Made by a program: the position numbers and the translations under genes
NCBI GenBank assembly: GCA_018396565.1
Contig: JAGTQO010000002.1
Coordinates: 11,302-30,161 of the forward strand
Length of the DNA stretch: 18,860 bases
Direction: 5' to 3'
DNA from: Candidatus Bathyarchaeota archaeon
Lineage (GTDB): Archaea > Thermoproteota > Bathyarchaeia > 40CM-2-53-6 > RBG-13-38-9
The notes under the pieces: generated by a model
Told to the model about the DNA's origin: nothing
The model's input: only the letters and a program-made list of their open reading frames with translations
Database searches by the model: none
In this document: positions 6,650-13,907 of the stretch, one piece after another
How the letters are laid out: every line of letters starts with the position of its first letter
How positions within the stretch are numbered: position 1 is the first letter of the stretch

Positions 6650-7948
6650 ATGTCTCTACATGAGAGTCTGGAGAGGGCTGAGATAACCCTCTTCCACTAC
6701 CGGTTTTTGGGTGTGAGTTGCCTCGCATGGGCCTTCAACGCAATATCTGTGATGATAATATCTTTCGTAGCCCCATCTGTAAGGTCTGAGTGGAACCTCA
6801 GTCTACCATCCATCGGGATGCTGGCTACCGTTTATTATGTTGGAATGTTGATAGGAGCCTCAGGATGCGGATACCTATCAGACCATGTTGGAAGGAAATT
6901 AACCGTTCAAGCCACAATAATCTCATACTCCCTATTCACAGGTCTATGCGCGTTCGCGTGGGACCTGAACTCCATGATGATTCTAAGATTCCTCGGAGGT
7001 TTGGGTACTGGGGGTTTGATGCCTGTTCTCAGCTCATGGATGTCTGAGTATATACCTGCAAGGAGGAGGGGGACCTTCGTTGCGGTCCTTGAGAGTTCAT
7101 GGTCCTTCGGCGCACTCCTGATCAGCGCACTCTCTTTTGTAATTCTACCAGCCTACGGTTGGAGGTCAGTGTTCTTGGTTGCCTTCGCAAGTTTATCGTT
7201 TTTAATATTGGTTCAAAAATATATGCCGGAGTCCATCAGGTACTTAGAGGTTAAGGGTAAGGTTCAACAGGCCAAAGACATCATTCGGAGATATCGTTTT
7301 CCGGAACCGTCAGGGGTTGCGGCCACCTCACCGTCAAGAGTCTCTCTAACCGAGCTTCTCTCAAGGAATTTGAGGAGGAGAACGGTCATGCTCTGGATCC
7401 TATGGTTCTGCATAGCCTACACATACCATGGTATATTTGTGTGGCTGCCTACAGTCCTCAGTGAACAAGGCTTCACATTGGTCAAGGCTCTATGGTTCAC
7501 GCTGATGATTACTTCCCTACAAATTCCAGGCTACCTGAGCGCTGCACTTCTAATAGATTACTTAGGGAGGAAGCCTATCCTCACAGCTTATATGACCATC
7601 GCAGGATTGGCGAGTTACCTATTTGGAACAGCCAAGTCTGAGATATCCATAATAGCCTTCGGCGGGGCCATCTCCTTCTTCAACTTGGGTGCGTGGGCAG
7701 TCACCTACGCTTACACTCCTGAACTCTACCCAACAAGAATAAGGGGTACAGGTGCAGGCATAGCCGGTGCTGTCGGCAGAATAGCAGGCATAATAACCCC
7801 TATAGCGACAGCCTTCATAGTATCCAGTATGGGTGTCTTCCAAGCCTTCTTGGGATTCTTTGTAGCACACTTCCTCGCCGCCGCAGTCGTTGCAATTTTT
7901 GGAATTGAGACGAAGGGTAAAATCTTGGAGGAGATCTCGAAGGGATGA
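6650..7948 (+). CDS. MFS transporter, sugar/aromatic-acid porter-like
   Basis: A 432-residue, twelve-helix major facilitator superfamily protein. Motif A occurs in each half: GYLSDHVGRK near 79-88 and LLIDYLGRKP in the second half. RFLGGLGTGGLMPVLSSWMS, PARRRGT, PESIRYL at the end of the first half and TPELYPTRIRGTGAG in the second are typical of the sugar-porter and AAHS-like branches that carry small organic solutes or organic acids with protons. The substrate cannot be read from the sequence. The neighbours downstream (an E1-like enzyme and, beyond it, cysteine synthesis genes on the other strand) allow an organosulfur compound as a guess only. The ATG at 6650 follows TGGAGG. The stop lies 41 bases before the ThiF-like start, so the two are probably co-transcribed. 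Confidence 0.85.
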   Translation: MSLHESLERAEITLFHYRFLGVSCLAWAFNAISVMIISFVAPSVRSEWNLSLPSIGMLATVYYVGMLIGASGCGYLSDHVGRKLTVQATIISYSLFTGLCAFAWDLNSMMILRFLGGLGTGGLMPVLSSWMSEYIPARRRGTFVAVLESSWSFGALLISALSFVILPAYGWRSVFLVAFASLSFLILVQKYMPESIRYLEVKGKVQQAKDIIRRYRFPEPSGVAATSPSRVSLTELLSRNLRRRTVMLWILWFCIAYTYHGIFVWLPTVLSEQGFTLVKALWFTLMITSLQIPGYLSAALLIDYLGRKPILTAYMTIAGLASYLFGTAKSEISIIAFGGAISFFNLGAWAVTYAYTPELYPTRIRGTGAGIAGAVGRIAGIITPIATAFIVSSMGVFQAFLGFFVAHFLAAAVVAIFGIETKGKILEEISKG

Positions 7949-7989
7949 TGGCTAGAATGGTTGAAACAATTATTGGTAGGTGAATTTTT

Positions 7990-9099
7990 GTGGAGAAAGA
8001 ACTCACAGATGCCGAGTTTGAATACTACTCCAGACAGATCGCACTAGACGAGATCGGGTATGCTGGGCAGGTTCAACTCAAGAACTCTAAGGCTTGCATC
8101 TTAGGTTGCGGCGGGTTGGGCGTACCTACAATGTTGAAGTTGACGTCGATGGGTGTTGGGCATCTGAGAATAGTCGACCGTGATATAGTATCGATGTCAG
8201 ACTTGCATAGGCAGTACCTCTACGATGTCGAGTCTATAGGGAAGCCAAAGGTTGAGGTTGCATCTGAGAAACTTAGGAGACTCAATCCAAACATTGAAGT
8301 TGAGCCTCTAGCCGAATCGATAATCAAAAGAAACATAGAAGAAATTGTCGATGGAATGAATGTTGTCCTAGATGGTTTAGACAGTATGGAGACACGCTAC
8401 CTTATAAACAGGGCATGCTTAAGTCTAAATGTACCTTACATCTTCGCTGGTGTCATAAGGACTATCGCCAACGCATCCACAATAATTCCTGGGAAGACCC
8501 CATGCCTTGAGTGTTTATTCCCAGGATTTGAAGACTCATCGCTGCCCAAATGTTCACTGGTTGGGGTTCATCCAGCAGCGATAGGGGTGATTTCGAGTGT
8601 CCAAGTCTCCGAGGCTGTTAGGATTCTGACAGGGAGAGCGCCTAAACTGGCAGGCAAGATCCTGCTCTTCGATCTAGAAGATCTCTCATTCGATAAGATC
8701 GATGTCACCAAACATGAAAGGTGCAAAATCTGCGGAAGCCAGCAGATCTCGTTTGGAGATCTGCCTGAAAGATATTTTGAGGAGGAGTGCGCGAGGGATG
8801 GGAGACGAACATTCGTTCTAACCCCTAAGATAAGAGTGAGTATAGAGATAGGGAGATTGCTTGATAGACTGAATGAGGAAGGAATAAGAGTGAAGCACCA
8901 GGGCAACCTTGGAGTCTCCTTCATACCCTCAGACTTTCTGACTGCAAGCCTACTAAAGAGTGGGACGATGATTGTTCAAGCGGCTCCTATGAAAGGTTCG
9001 GGGCCACCTGAGGATGAGATAATAGGTTTATACAGGCGCGTTATGGTCGAGTGGCTAGGCCTACCAGTGGAGATAGTTCCTTCGAAACCGTCGCTATGA
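7990..9099 (+). CDS. ThiF/MoeB/HesA-type E1-like adenylyltransferase with C-terminal extension
   Basis: 369 residues. E1-like enzymes adenylate the C-terminal glycine of a ubiquitin-like sulfur carrier (ThiS, MoaD, CysO or SAMP type). Residues 1-240 match the family: EYYSRQIALDEIG near the start, nucleotide loop LGCGGLG at 38-44, VDRDIVSMSDLHRQYLY near 62-78, NPNIEVEPL near 99-107 and DGLDSMETRYLIN at 128-140. Zinc-type pairs CLEC (172-175) and CKIC (245-248) are present, and Cys188 in LPKCSLVGVHP occupies the usual place of the active-site cysteine. About 115 residues after the second pair form an extra domain with no rhodanese Cys motif that I can see. The GTG start at 7990 follows GGTAGGTGA. 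The partner carrier is not in the window. Its proximity to TusA, sulfite reductase and cysteine synthase suggests sulfur transfer. Confidence 0.85.
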   Translation: MEKELTDAEFEYYSRQIALDEIGYAGQVQLKNSKACILGCGGLGVPTMLKLTSMGVGHLRIVDRDIVSMSDLHRQYLYDVESIGKPKVEVASEKLRRLNPNIEVEPLAESIIKRNIEEIVDGMNVVLDGLDSMETRYLINRACLSLNVPYIFAGVIRTIANASTIIPGKTPCLECLFPGFEDSSLPKCSLVGVHPAAIGVISSVQVSEAVRILTGRAPKLAGKILLFDLEDLSFDKIDVTKHERCKICGSQQISFGDLPERYFEEECARDGRRTFVLTPKIRVSIEIGRLLDRLNEEGIRVKHQGNLGVSFIPSDFLTASLLKSGTMIVQAAPMKGSGPPEDEIIGLYRRVMVEWLGLPVEIVPSKPSL

Positions 9100-9187
9100 T
9101 GTCTATGTGCATAGAGAGTCATCAATAATGGGAGAGTTGTAAGATGAGAATCCGACCACGATACACATTCCATGAGTGGCTGCTTGA

Positions 9188-9430
9188 CTATTTGCGAATA
9201 GTGATCTTCCACACATTGTCTCCAATCCTATTTGCTGAGACGAATCTGCATCCATGCTTCCTAGCGTAGTCTTGGACTGTCTCAAGTGATGGCAGATTAT
9301 CCAAGACTATCTCAAGGATCCCATTCTCACTCAAAGTTTGGAGTGCTCTCATGGTAAGATATTGTGGGTACGGACAAGAATATCCTCTTGCATCTATAAC
9401 CTGCGTTTTAGGGGAACCATCCGAACTCAT
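9188..9430 (-). CDS. tusA: TusA-like sulfur carrier protein
   Basis: 80 residues, the normal size for the TusA/SirA family of small sulfur carriers. The conserved CPxP motif is seen as CPYP at 19-22, with Cys19 the residue that carries a persulfide, preceded by the typical IDARGYSCP. Family members pass sulfane sulfur between enzymes in thiouridine, molybdenum cofactor and sulfur oxidation or reduction pathways. The ATG overlaps the stop of the sulfite reductase gene by four bases (ATGA), so translation is almost certainly coupled. As last gene of the cysteine operon it probably handles sulfur from the reductase or for the cysteine synthase, but partner identity is inference. It converges with the ThiF-like gene, 88 bases apart. 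Confidence 0.9.
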   Translation of the reverse strand: MSSDGSPKTQVIDARGYSCPYPQYLTMRALQTLSENGILEIVLDNLPSLETVQDYARKHGCRFVSANRIGDNVWKITIRK

Positions 9431-10956
9431 CTAAGCCCTCCGCTCGACTTGTCGAACTCCTCAACGGAACGTCTGAGATAGAAATCTTTGAGGCTCTCAC
9501 ACCCTACTCTTTCGTTCAAGTATGTGGAGAGAATGTTTACAATGTGGTCTCTCACTCGTTCAACTGGAACTCCGGCCTCAACCATTTGGCCCAGCGATGG
9601 GTTCCCGCCAAGATAAATATTGTATCCGGGGATAGTCTTGCCATCTTTATGAGCCACCACTCCTTGAAGCCCTACATCGGCGATAACATGTCTAGCACAT
9701 CCGCTGAGGCAACCGCTTATCGAAATAGTCAAATTTAATTCGTGAAGCCTGTCGCCCATTTCAGCTTCTAAATGTTTCATTATCTCGAAGGTTCTAGCTT
9801 TGGTATTCTCAATCCCTTTACCGCAGAAGTTGGCGGCACAGGCGACTGTTGTCCACCTGTAGGGATATCCGTCCAAATTGAAACCTAAGTCCTTCAGCTC
9901 CTTCTTGACTTGGGGGATTTCACATTCGTTTACATCGATCATCATCAAGTTTTGAAAGCACGTCAGCCTAACCTCGGGCCGGCCATATCTCTCAGCGATC
10001 TCTGCGAGACGCAACATTGTAGCAGTCGATAGGGTCCCTCCGATTATGGGTATTGTCACATAGAATTTGTCATCCTGCCTCTGTCTATTCACTCCCGTAT
10101 GCTCCCAACACTCGATTGGTCCCGATTCGACCTTAAACTCTCTTACTCTACCATTCAACTTTTCCTTCAAGAATGCTGTGAGTTTGGCCCTCCCCCAAGA
10201 TTCAAGCATGAATTTGAAACGCGCCTTGGCCTTCTGTGTTCTGGGTCCATGGTCCCTATACAGTTCGACTATAGATCTCGCAACTTCCAAGGCATCATCG
10301 GCTTCGATGAAGATATCGAGAGGCTCGGCCAGTTTAGGTTCGGTTCCCACCCTTCCACCTGCTAAGATGGTGAATCCAACTCTACCATCATAATATTTAG
10401 CACCGACAAAGGCGAGATCTTGAACGTATGGTATTGTGCAGTTTCTCGGGCAGCCTGATATTGACATTTTGAATTTTCTAGGGAGGTCCTGATAGGTTCT
10501 CTTACCCAGGAAGACTTCTGTGACCTTTATGAGGATGGGTGTTGCGTCGAAGAGCTCTTCTCTACTGATCCCTGCTGCTGGGCAGCCGACTATGTTTCTT
10601 ACGTCGCCGTACCTTGCACCGGGATATGCTTGTCCACACTTGTCTGTTGTGAACCCTATCCTCTCTAAGTCACGGAAGACTTCTAGAGCCTTCTCGACTT
10701 CTATCCAGTGAAGTTGCAAGTCCTGTCTAGTAGTTATTTCCGCATAGCCCTTCCCATAGTTCTGGGCCATCTCAGCCAGTTCCCCTAACTGCTTTGTGTT
10801 GAGTATGCCACCCGGTATCTTGACTCTTAGAAAATGGCTTGAACCCTCACCCCTCTCGAAACCCAACGCATACCTGTCAGCGAACCTCTCTATTTCATCT
10901 ATATTCTCAGTCGCCAATAGACTGGCCTCCGGATCTCTAATCTGTTGGGGTCGCAA
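9427..10956 (-). CDS. Siroheme- and 4Fe-4S-containing sulfite (or nitrite) reductase, ferredoxin type
   Basis: 509 residues with two ferredoxin-like half domains and two siroheme-binding repeats. First half: TTRQDLQLHWIE near 75-86, GDVRNIVGCPAAG near 117-129, KFKMSISGCPRNC near 161-173. Second half: LTCFQNLMMIDV near 331-342, then the cluster and siroheme ligand region C373-x4-C378 and C416-x3-C420 (GCLSGC). The family reduces sulfite to sulfide or nitrite to ammonia with six electrons. The operon with cysteine synthase and tusA strongly favours sulfite. Oddity: the first cysteine pair is spaced by four residues, whereas assimilatory sulfite and nitrite reductases I know have five. The TTG start lies inside the last codons of the cysteine synthase gene (20-base overlap); no better start is seen. 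Confidence 0.9.
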   Translation of the reverse strand: MRPQQIRDPEASLLATENIDEIERFADRYALGFERGEGSSHFLRVKIPGGILNTKQLGELAEMAQNYGKGYAEITTRQDLQLHWIEVEKALEVFRDLERIGFTTDKCGQAYPGARYGDVRNIVGCPAAGISREELFDATPILIKVTEVFLGKRTYQDLPRKFKMSISGCPRNCTIPYVQDLAFVGAKYYDGRVGFTILAGGRVGTEPKLAEPLDIFIEADDALEVARSIVELYRDHGPRTQKAKARFKFMLESWGRAKLTAFLKEKLNGRVREFKVESGPIECWEHTGVNRQRQDDKFYVTIPIIGGTLSTATMLRLAEIAERYGRPEVRLTCFQNLMMIDVNECEIPQVKKELKDLGFNLDGYPYRWTTVACAANFCGKGIENTKARTFEIMKHLEAEMGDRLHELNLTISISGCLSGCARHVIADVGLQGVVAHKDGKTIPGYNIYLGGNPSLGQMVEAGVPVERVRDHIVNILSTYLNERVGCESLKDFYLRRSVEEFDKSSGGLR

Positions 10957-11968
10957 TATCTAGACCTAGACTTTCCTGTTGGCCTGTAAGCTTTTCAATT
11001 TCATCCTCTGTGAACACGCCGAGCTCCAAATATGTGGAATTGTATTTCAATCCGCTATCGCCAAAAATCATGACGTAGCAACCCTCCTTTTTCTCCATCA
11101 TTCTCATAGCTGCCGAAGCTACTGCTCCAGATGACGGGCCTACATATAATCCTTCATTGATGGCGAGCATCCGTACGGCTTGGAATGCTTCCTCATCGGT
11201 GACCGTTATCCACTCGTCGATGAGGTGTTCTCTGGCGCTCAAGACTAGGGGTTTGGCTGATTCTTCAAGATTTCTGAGTCCGTGGATGCGATGGTTCCTC
11301 TGGGGTTGGACAGCGATGAGGGTGATCTCTCTGTTCCTTTCTTTGAAGTATTGGCCTGCCCCTGTGATGGTTCCACCTGTACCTATACCGCAGATGAAGT
11401 GTGTCAACAATCCTTTCGTCTGTCTATATATCTCTGGTCCAGTGGTCTCATAGTGTGCAAGATAATTGTCGAGGTTATCATATTGATTCGGCATGTAATA
11501 TTTCTGCTTGCCATCGCTTCGGTATGGGTTGCTCGCCACCAGGGATTTCGCCAGGCTGATACACTGATCGGTTCCAGGACCCACTCTGGGGCATAGGTGG
11601 TCGCTGACTTCAAGGACCTTGGCTCCAAGTTTACTCATGATCTTTTTGGATTCGACACTGGCTTTCTCTGGCACGACTATCTCCACTTCATACCCTAAGA
11701 CTCTGCCTATTCCAGCGAGTGCTATGCCAGTGTTTCCAGATGTGGGTTCGATTATAATATTTCTTTTCGGGCTGATCTCCCCCCTTTCTTCAGCTTTCTT
11801 TATCATATAATATGCGATCCTGTCTTTAACAGATCCCCATGGGTTGTACCACTCAAGCTTCGCATATGCCGTTACTCGGTTTGAACTTAAGGTGCTCAAC
11901 AGTTTAAGGGGAGTTTCGCCGATACGTATGGGGGGTGCCTCCTTGAGGGGTAACTTTTTGTCCAGCAA
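10937..11968 (-). CDS. cysK: PLP-dependent cysteine synthase (CysK/CysM family), possibly O-phosphoserine-using
   Basis: 343 residues, fold-type II PLP enzyme making cysteine from an activated serine and sulfide or a sulfur carrier. Seen: GETPLKLL near 17-24, the PLP lysine K48 in NPWGSVKDRIA, the substrate loop EPTSGNTG at 74-81, MPNQYDNLDN in the middle, the phosphate loop CGIGTGGTITGAG, and the GPSSGA segment with its serine near the end. The run HGLRNLEE aligns, as I recall the family, with the Arg-containing segment of mycobacterial CysM that binds O-phosphoserine. That would fit archaea lacking acetylserine synthesis, but it is not proved. The start is TTG at 11968, about 30 bases after a TATA-like box, so the message may be leaderless. 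It is first gene of the operon with sulfite reductase and tusA. Confidence 0.9.
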   Translation of the reverse strand: MLDKKLPLKEAPPIRIGETPLKLLSTLSSNRVTAYAKLEWYNPWGSVKDRIAYYMIKKAEERGEISPKRNIIIEPTSGNTGIALAGIGRVLGYEVEIVVPEKASVESKKIMSKLGAKVLEVSDHLCPRVGPGTDQCISLAKSLVASNPYRSDGKQKYYMPNQYDNLDNYLAHYETTGPEIYRQTKGLLTHFICGIGTGGTITGAGQYFKERNREITLIAVQPQRNHRIHGLRNLEESAKPLVLSAREHLIDEWITVTDEEAFQAVRMLAINEGLYVGPSSGAVASAAMRMMEKKEGCYVMIFGDSGLKYNSTYLELGVFTEDEIEKLTGQQESLGLDIATPTD

Positions 11969-11978
11969 CTTTTGGGAA

Positions 11979-12006
11979 GTAGTATGACAGCGTTATATAA
12001 AATTTT
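11979..12006 (-). promoter_or_regulatory. Promoter and putative operator of the cysteine synthase operon
   Basis: Reading the minus strand, an AT-rich TATA-like box (AAAATTTTATATAA, 12006-11993) overlaps an element whose plus-strand form is GTAGTATGACAGCGTTATAT (11979-11998). The element ends 10 bases before the TTG start, so it would lie between TATA box and transcription start, a position suited to repression. The same 20 bases recur exactly at 12648-12667. The rest of the gap up to 12214 (about 208 bases) shows no gene or clear structure. Confidence 0.65.
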
Positions 12007-12214
12007 TGATATTACCAATAAAACTCAACTCGCCAAGTTTAGGGAAGCATGGATTAAATCTTTATGTCTTAAGCCTTCCTAGTAGCATCTACCTTGAGTA
12101 TCACATTCAGGATAGGTTTATTTGAGGGTTCACTCTGTGTTATGGATATCCTGATGGGCCCAATATAATTCTTCCTAATAATTCATACCGGCGTTCAGAT
12201 TTTGTTTGTTAGGG

Positions 12215-12631
12215 TTATGTTTGACTAGATGTTTTGAACAAGACCCCACATAGGTTGCAGTTCTCTCCTATAGACGGAAGTAGGTGCATATGCATCCTAC
12301 ACACATCTGTGGAGCGGATCGCCATGCATGTCTCACATAGCGCTCGGATTGCTTGGACCGTTGTGAATCTGTCTTCTGCTATTGCCTTGGCAATTTCCCT
12401 TACTGCACTCTTTACTCGGGGATTTTCCCTCAGCACAGCTGCTCCAGAGTCTCTTATGTTTACGGCGCCCCTACTTCCGGATAGGTAGTAGCTTACAGCC
12501 GACTGTGTTATGCCGAGTTTCTTAGCGGATTCTTCTTGATTGAGACCATATCTTTCACTTATTTCCTTGGCAATCAATGCTCTTAACATTGGAAGGACAT
12601 GTTTAACTACGATTTCACATGGAGGTTTCAT
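12215..12631 (-). CDS. COG2522-type HTH transcriptional regulator with cysteine pairs, putative sulfur-assimilation regulator
   Basis: 138 residues. Residues about 16-52 form an XRE-like helix-turn-helix: RALIAKEISERYGLNQEESA, then KKLGITQSAVSYYLSG as the second and recognition helices. The C-terminal part carries C99-x2-C102, C111, H114, H116 and C125-x2-C128, a set able to bind zinc or an Fe-S cluster. This layout matches the archaeal COG2522 predicted regulators as I remember them. It stands between the cysteine operon and the yeiH genes. Its own promoter carries the same 20-bp element as the cysteine operon, so autoregulation and control of sulfur genes are the natural inference. The ligand is unknown; redox state, iron-sulfur status or a sulfur metabolite are options. 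The ATG at 12631 is the only sensible start. Confidence 0.82.
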   Translation of the reverse strand: MKPPCEIVVKHVLPMLRALIAKEISERYGLNQEESAKKLGITQSAVSYYLSGSRGAVNIRDSGAAVLRENPRVKSAVREIAKAIAEDRFTTVQAIRALCETCMAIRSTDVCRMHMHLLPSIGENCNLCGVLFKTSSQT

Positions 12632-12647
12632 CTCTTACCATCAAAGT

Positions 12648-12700
12648 GTAGTATGACAGCGTTATATTTAAATACTACATCGATAGATAACACCGTCATA
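12648..12700. promoter_or_regulatory. Divergent promoter and operator region between regulator and yeiH genes
   Basis: Bases 12648-12667 repeat exactly the 20-bp element found at 11979-11998. An inverted near-copy lies at 12687-12700: ATAACACCGTCATA matches the reverse complement of TATGACAGCGTTAT (12652-12665) at 12 of 14 bases. GTAGTAT (12648-12654) also pairs with ATACTAC (12672-12678). The AT-rich core TTATATTTAAAT (12662-12673) can act as TATA box for both directions: about 35 bases from the regulator ATG at 12631, and about 45 from the ATG at 12713. Both operator arms would then lie near the two transcription starts. Confidence 0.65.
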
Positions 12701-12712
12701 ACGGTGGACGGG

Positions 12713-12814
12713 ATGCGCCGATTAAAAAGAATTCTGACAGAAGATTGGCTAGCAGTCATAGTAGCCTTACTACTCATCTCAGCGGTCCTACCATACATCC
12801 AGGTGAGGTGGTAA
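12713..12814 (+). CDS. 33-residue single-helix protein, detached N-terminal segment of YeiH
   Basis: A 33-codon ORF starting at ATG 12713 and ending at TAA 12812-12814. It has a basic N terminus (MRRLKRIL), then TEDWLAV and one hydrophobic helix (IVALLLISAVLPYI). Long bacterial YeiH-family proteins, as I know them, begin with a similar E-D-W-W-A-V-W segment and a first membrane helix before the core, so this looks like that segment encoded apart. It is in the same reading frame as yeiH: after the TAA come TCG and then the GTG start of yeiH. It may therefore be a separate small subunit made by reinitiation, one gene broken by a nonsense mutation, or a sequencing error. The choice cannot be made from one sequence. 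Confidence 0.6.
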   Translation: MRRLKRILTEDWLAVIVALLLISAVLPYIQVRW

Positions 12815-12817
12815 TCG

Positions 12818-13870
12818 GTGGTGCAATCATCTAAGATCACAGGCTACCTCGCGAGTCTCATGATAGTAACCCTCATAGCTGTCGCCTCAAACCAAATTGA
12901 GAAGGTGCCCATAGTCAAGTATTATGGCATAGAATTTGTCGTGTGGGCTGTACTGGCAGGGATTATAGTAGGCAATATAGGTTTACCTCAAGCCTTGAAA
13001 GCATCTTTCAAAAGTGAGTTATTCATCAAAGTCGGTCTTGTCCTGTTAGGTGCATCAGTTAACTTCACCACCCTGATGGCTGTTGGTTTCAGGGGCCTAC
13101 TCCAGGCAGTGGTAATAGTTTCAGCAGTTCTCCTATTCGCCCTAATCTTGGGATTGAGGCTTGGACTCGACAAGAAGCTAAGCGCAGTGTTAGCTACAGG
13201 TGTAAGTGTGTGTGGAGTCTCGGCAGCGATAGCTGCCGCAGGGGCCGTCTTGGCTAAGAAGGAGCATTTGACCTATGTCGTCACCATGGTCGTCGCTTTC
13301 GCCGTACCATTGATGTTTATTCAACCCCTGATAGCCCGCCTCCTCCAGCTGCCAGATGCTGTGGCAGGTGCCTGGATAGGTGGAAATATTGACACGACCG
13401 CCGTCGTAGTGGCAGCAGGCTCCCTCTACAGTCCAGAGGCCTTGAAAGTAGCCAGTGTCGTCAAGATGAGTCAGAATGCCCTAATCGGATTAGTCGCATT
13501 TATGCTCTCGCTCTACTATGCCTTATATGTTGAAAGGCATGAGGGCCTCTCCGGTACGGATGCTCCTAAGAGACCTAGCCCGATGATGATCTGGGAACGC
13601 TTCCCCAAGTTTGTATTGGGCTTCATCTTAGTATCTATCCTGTCGACTTTAGGATTCATAGCTGGTTCACATCTGGCTTCAGTAGACGCTGCCAGGAAGT
13701 GGGCTTTCGCTATGGCTTTTGCATCGACACGGTTAAGTTTCAACTTAAAGGAGCTCAGAATCTTAGGTGGGAAGCCTTTACTTGTTTTTCTCCTTGCTAC
13801 GATATTCAACCTTTTATTGGCATACGGTGTAGCATGGCTATTCTTCGGAAATCTTCTCCATCTACAATGA
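12818..13870 (+). CDS. yeiH: YeiH/UPF0324 family putative sulfate or sulfite exporter
   Basis: 350 residues, about ten membrane helices. Family landmarks: YYGIEFVVWAVLAGIIVGN near the start, FIKVGLVLLGASVNF, VSVCGVSAAIAAAGAVLAKK in the centre, GAWIGGNIDTTAVVVAAG, VVKMSQNALIG, RFPKFVLGFI and a C-terminal FNLKEL segment. The family is annotated as putative sulfate exporters, and some members are linked to sulfonate breakdown, where sulfite or sulfate must leave the cell. It stands divergent from the putative sulfur regulator, and its promoter region carries the operator-like repeats, so disposal of excess sulfite or sulfate is a fair guess. The GTG start at 12818 follows GAGGTGG. The upstream 33-codon ORF in the same frame is probably part of the same transporter. 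Confidence 0.85.
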   Translation: MVQSSKITGYLASLMIVTLIAVASNQIEKVPIVKYYGIEFVVWAVLAGIIVGNIGLPQALKASFKSELFIKVGLVLLGASVNFTTLMAVGFRGLLQAVVIVSAVLLFALILGLRLGLDKKLSAVLATGVSVCGVSAAIAAAGAVLAKKEHLTYVVTMVVAFAVPLMFIQPLIARLLQLPDAVAGAWIGGNIDTTAVVVAAGSLYSPEALKVASVVKMSQNALIGLVAFMLSLYYALYVERHEGLSGTDAPKRPSPMMIWERFPKFVLGFILVSILSTLGFIAGSHLASVDAARKWAFAMAFASTRLSFNLKELRILGGKPLLVFLLATIFNLLLAYGVAWLFFGNLLHLQ

Positions 13871-13907
13871 CCATTAGATGGTGTGGCCAAGCAGATTGTG
13901 AAGGGCC

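Noticed and set aside
9427..10956. Assimilatory nitrite reductase for the siroheme enzyme
   Set aside because: Sequence alone would allow it, but overlap with cysteine synthase and tusA genes points to sulfite; no nitrate or nitrite gene is in the window.
12599..12814. The longer 71-codon version of the small ORF upstream of yeiH
   Set aside because: Starting at 12599 it would run backwards through the regulator start and across the whole operator and TATA region; ATG 12713 lies after the expected transcription start and leaves the conserved-looking segment intact.
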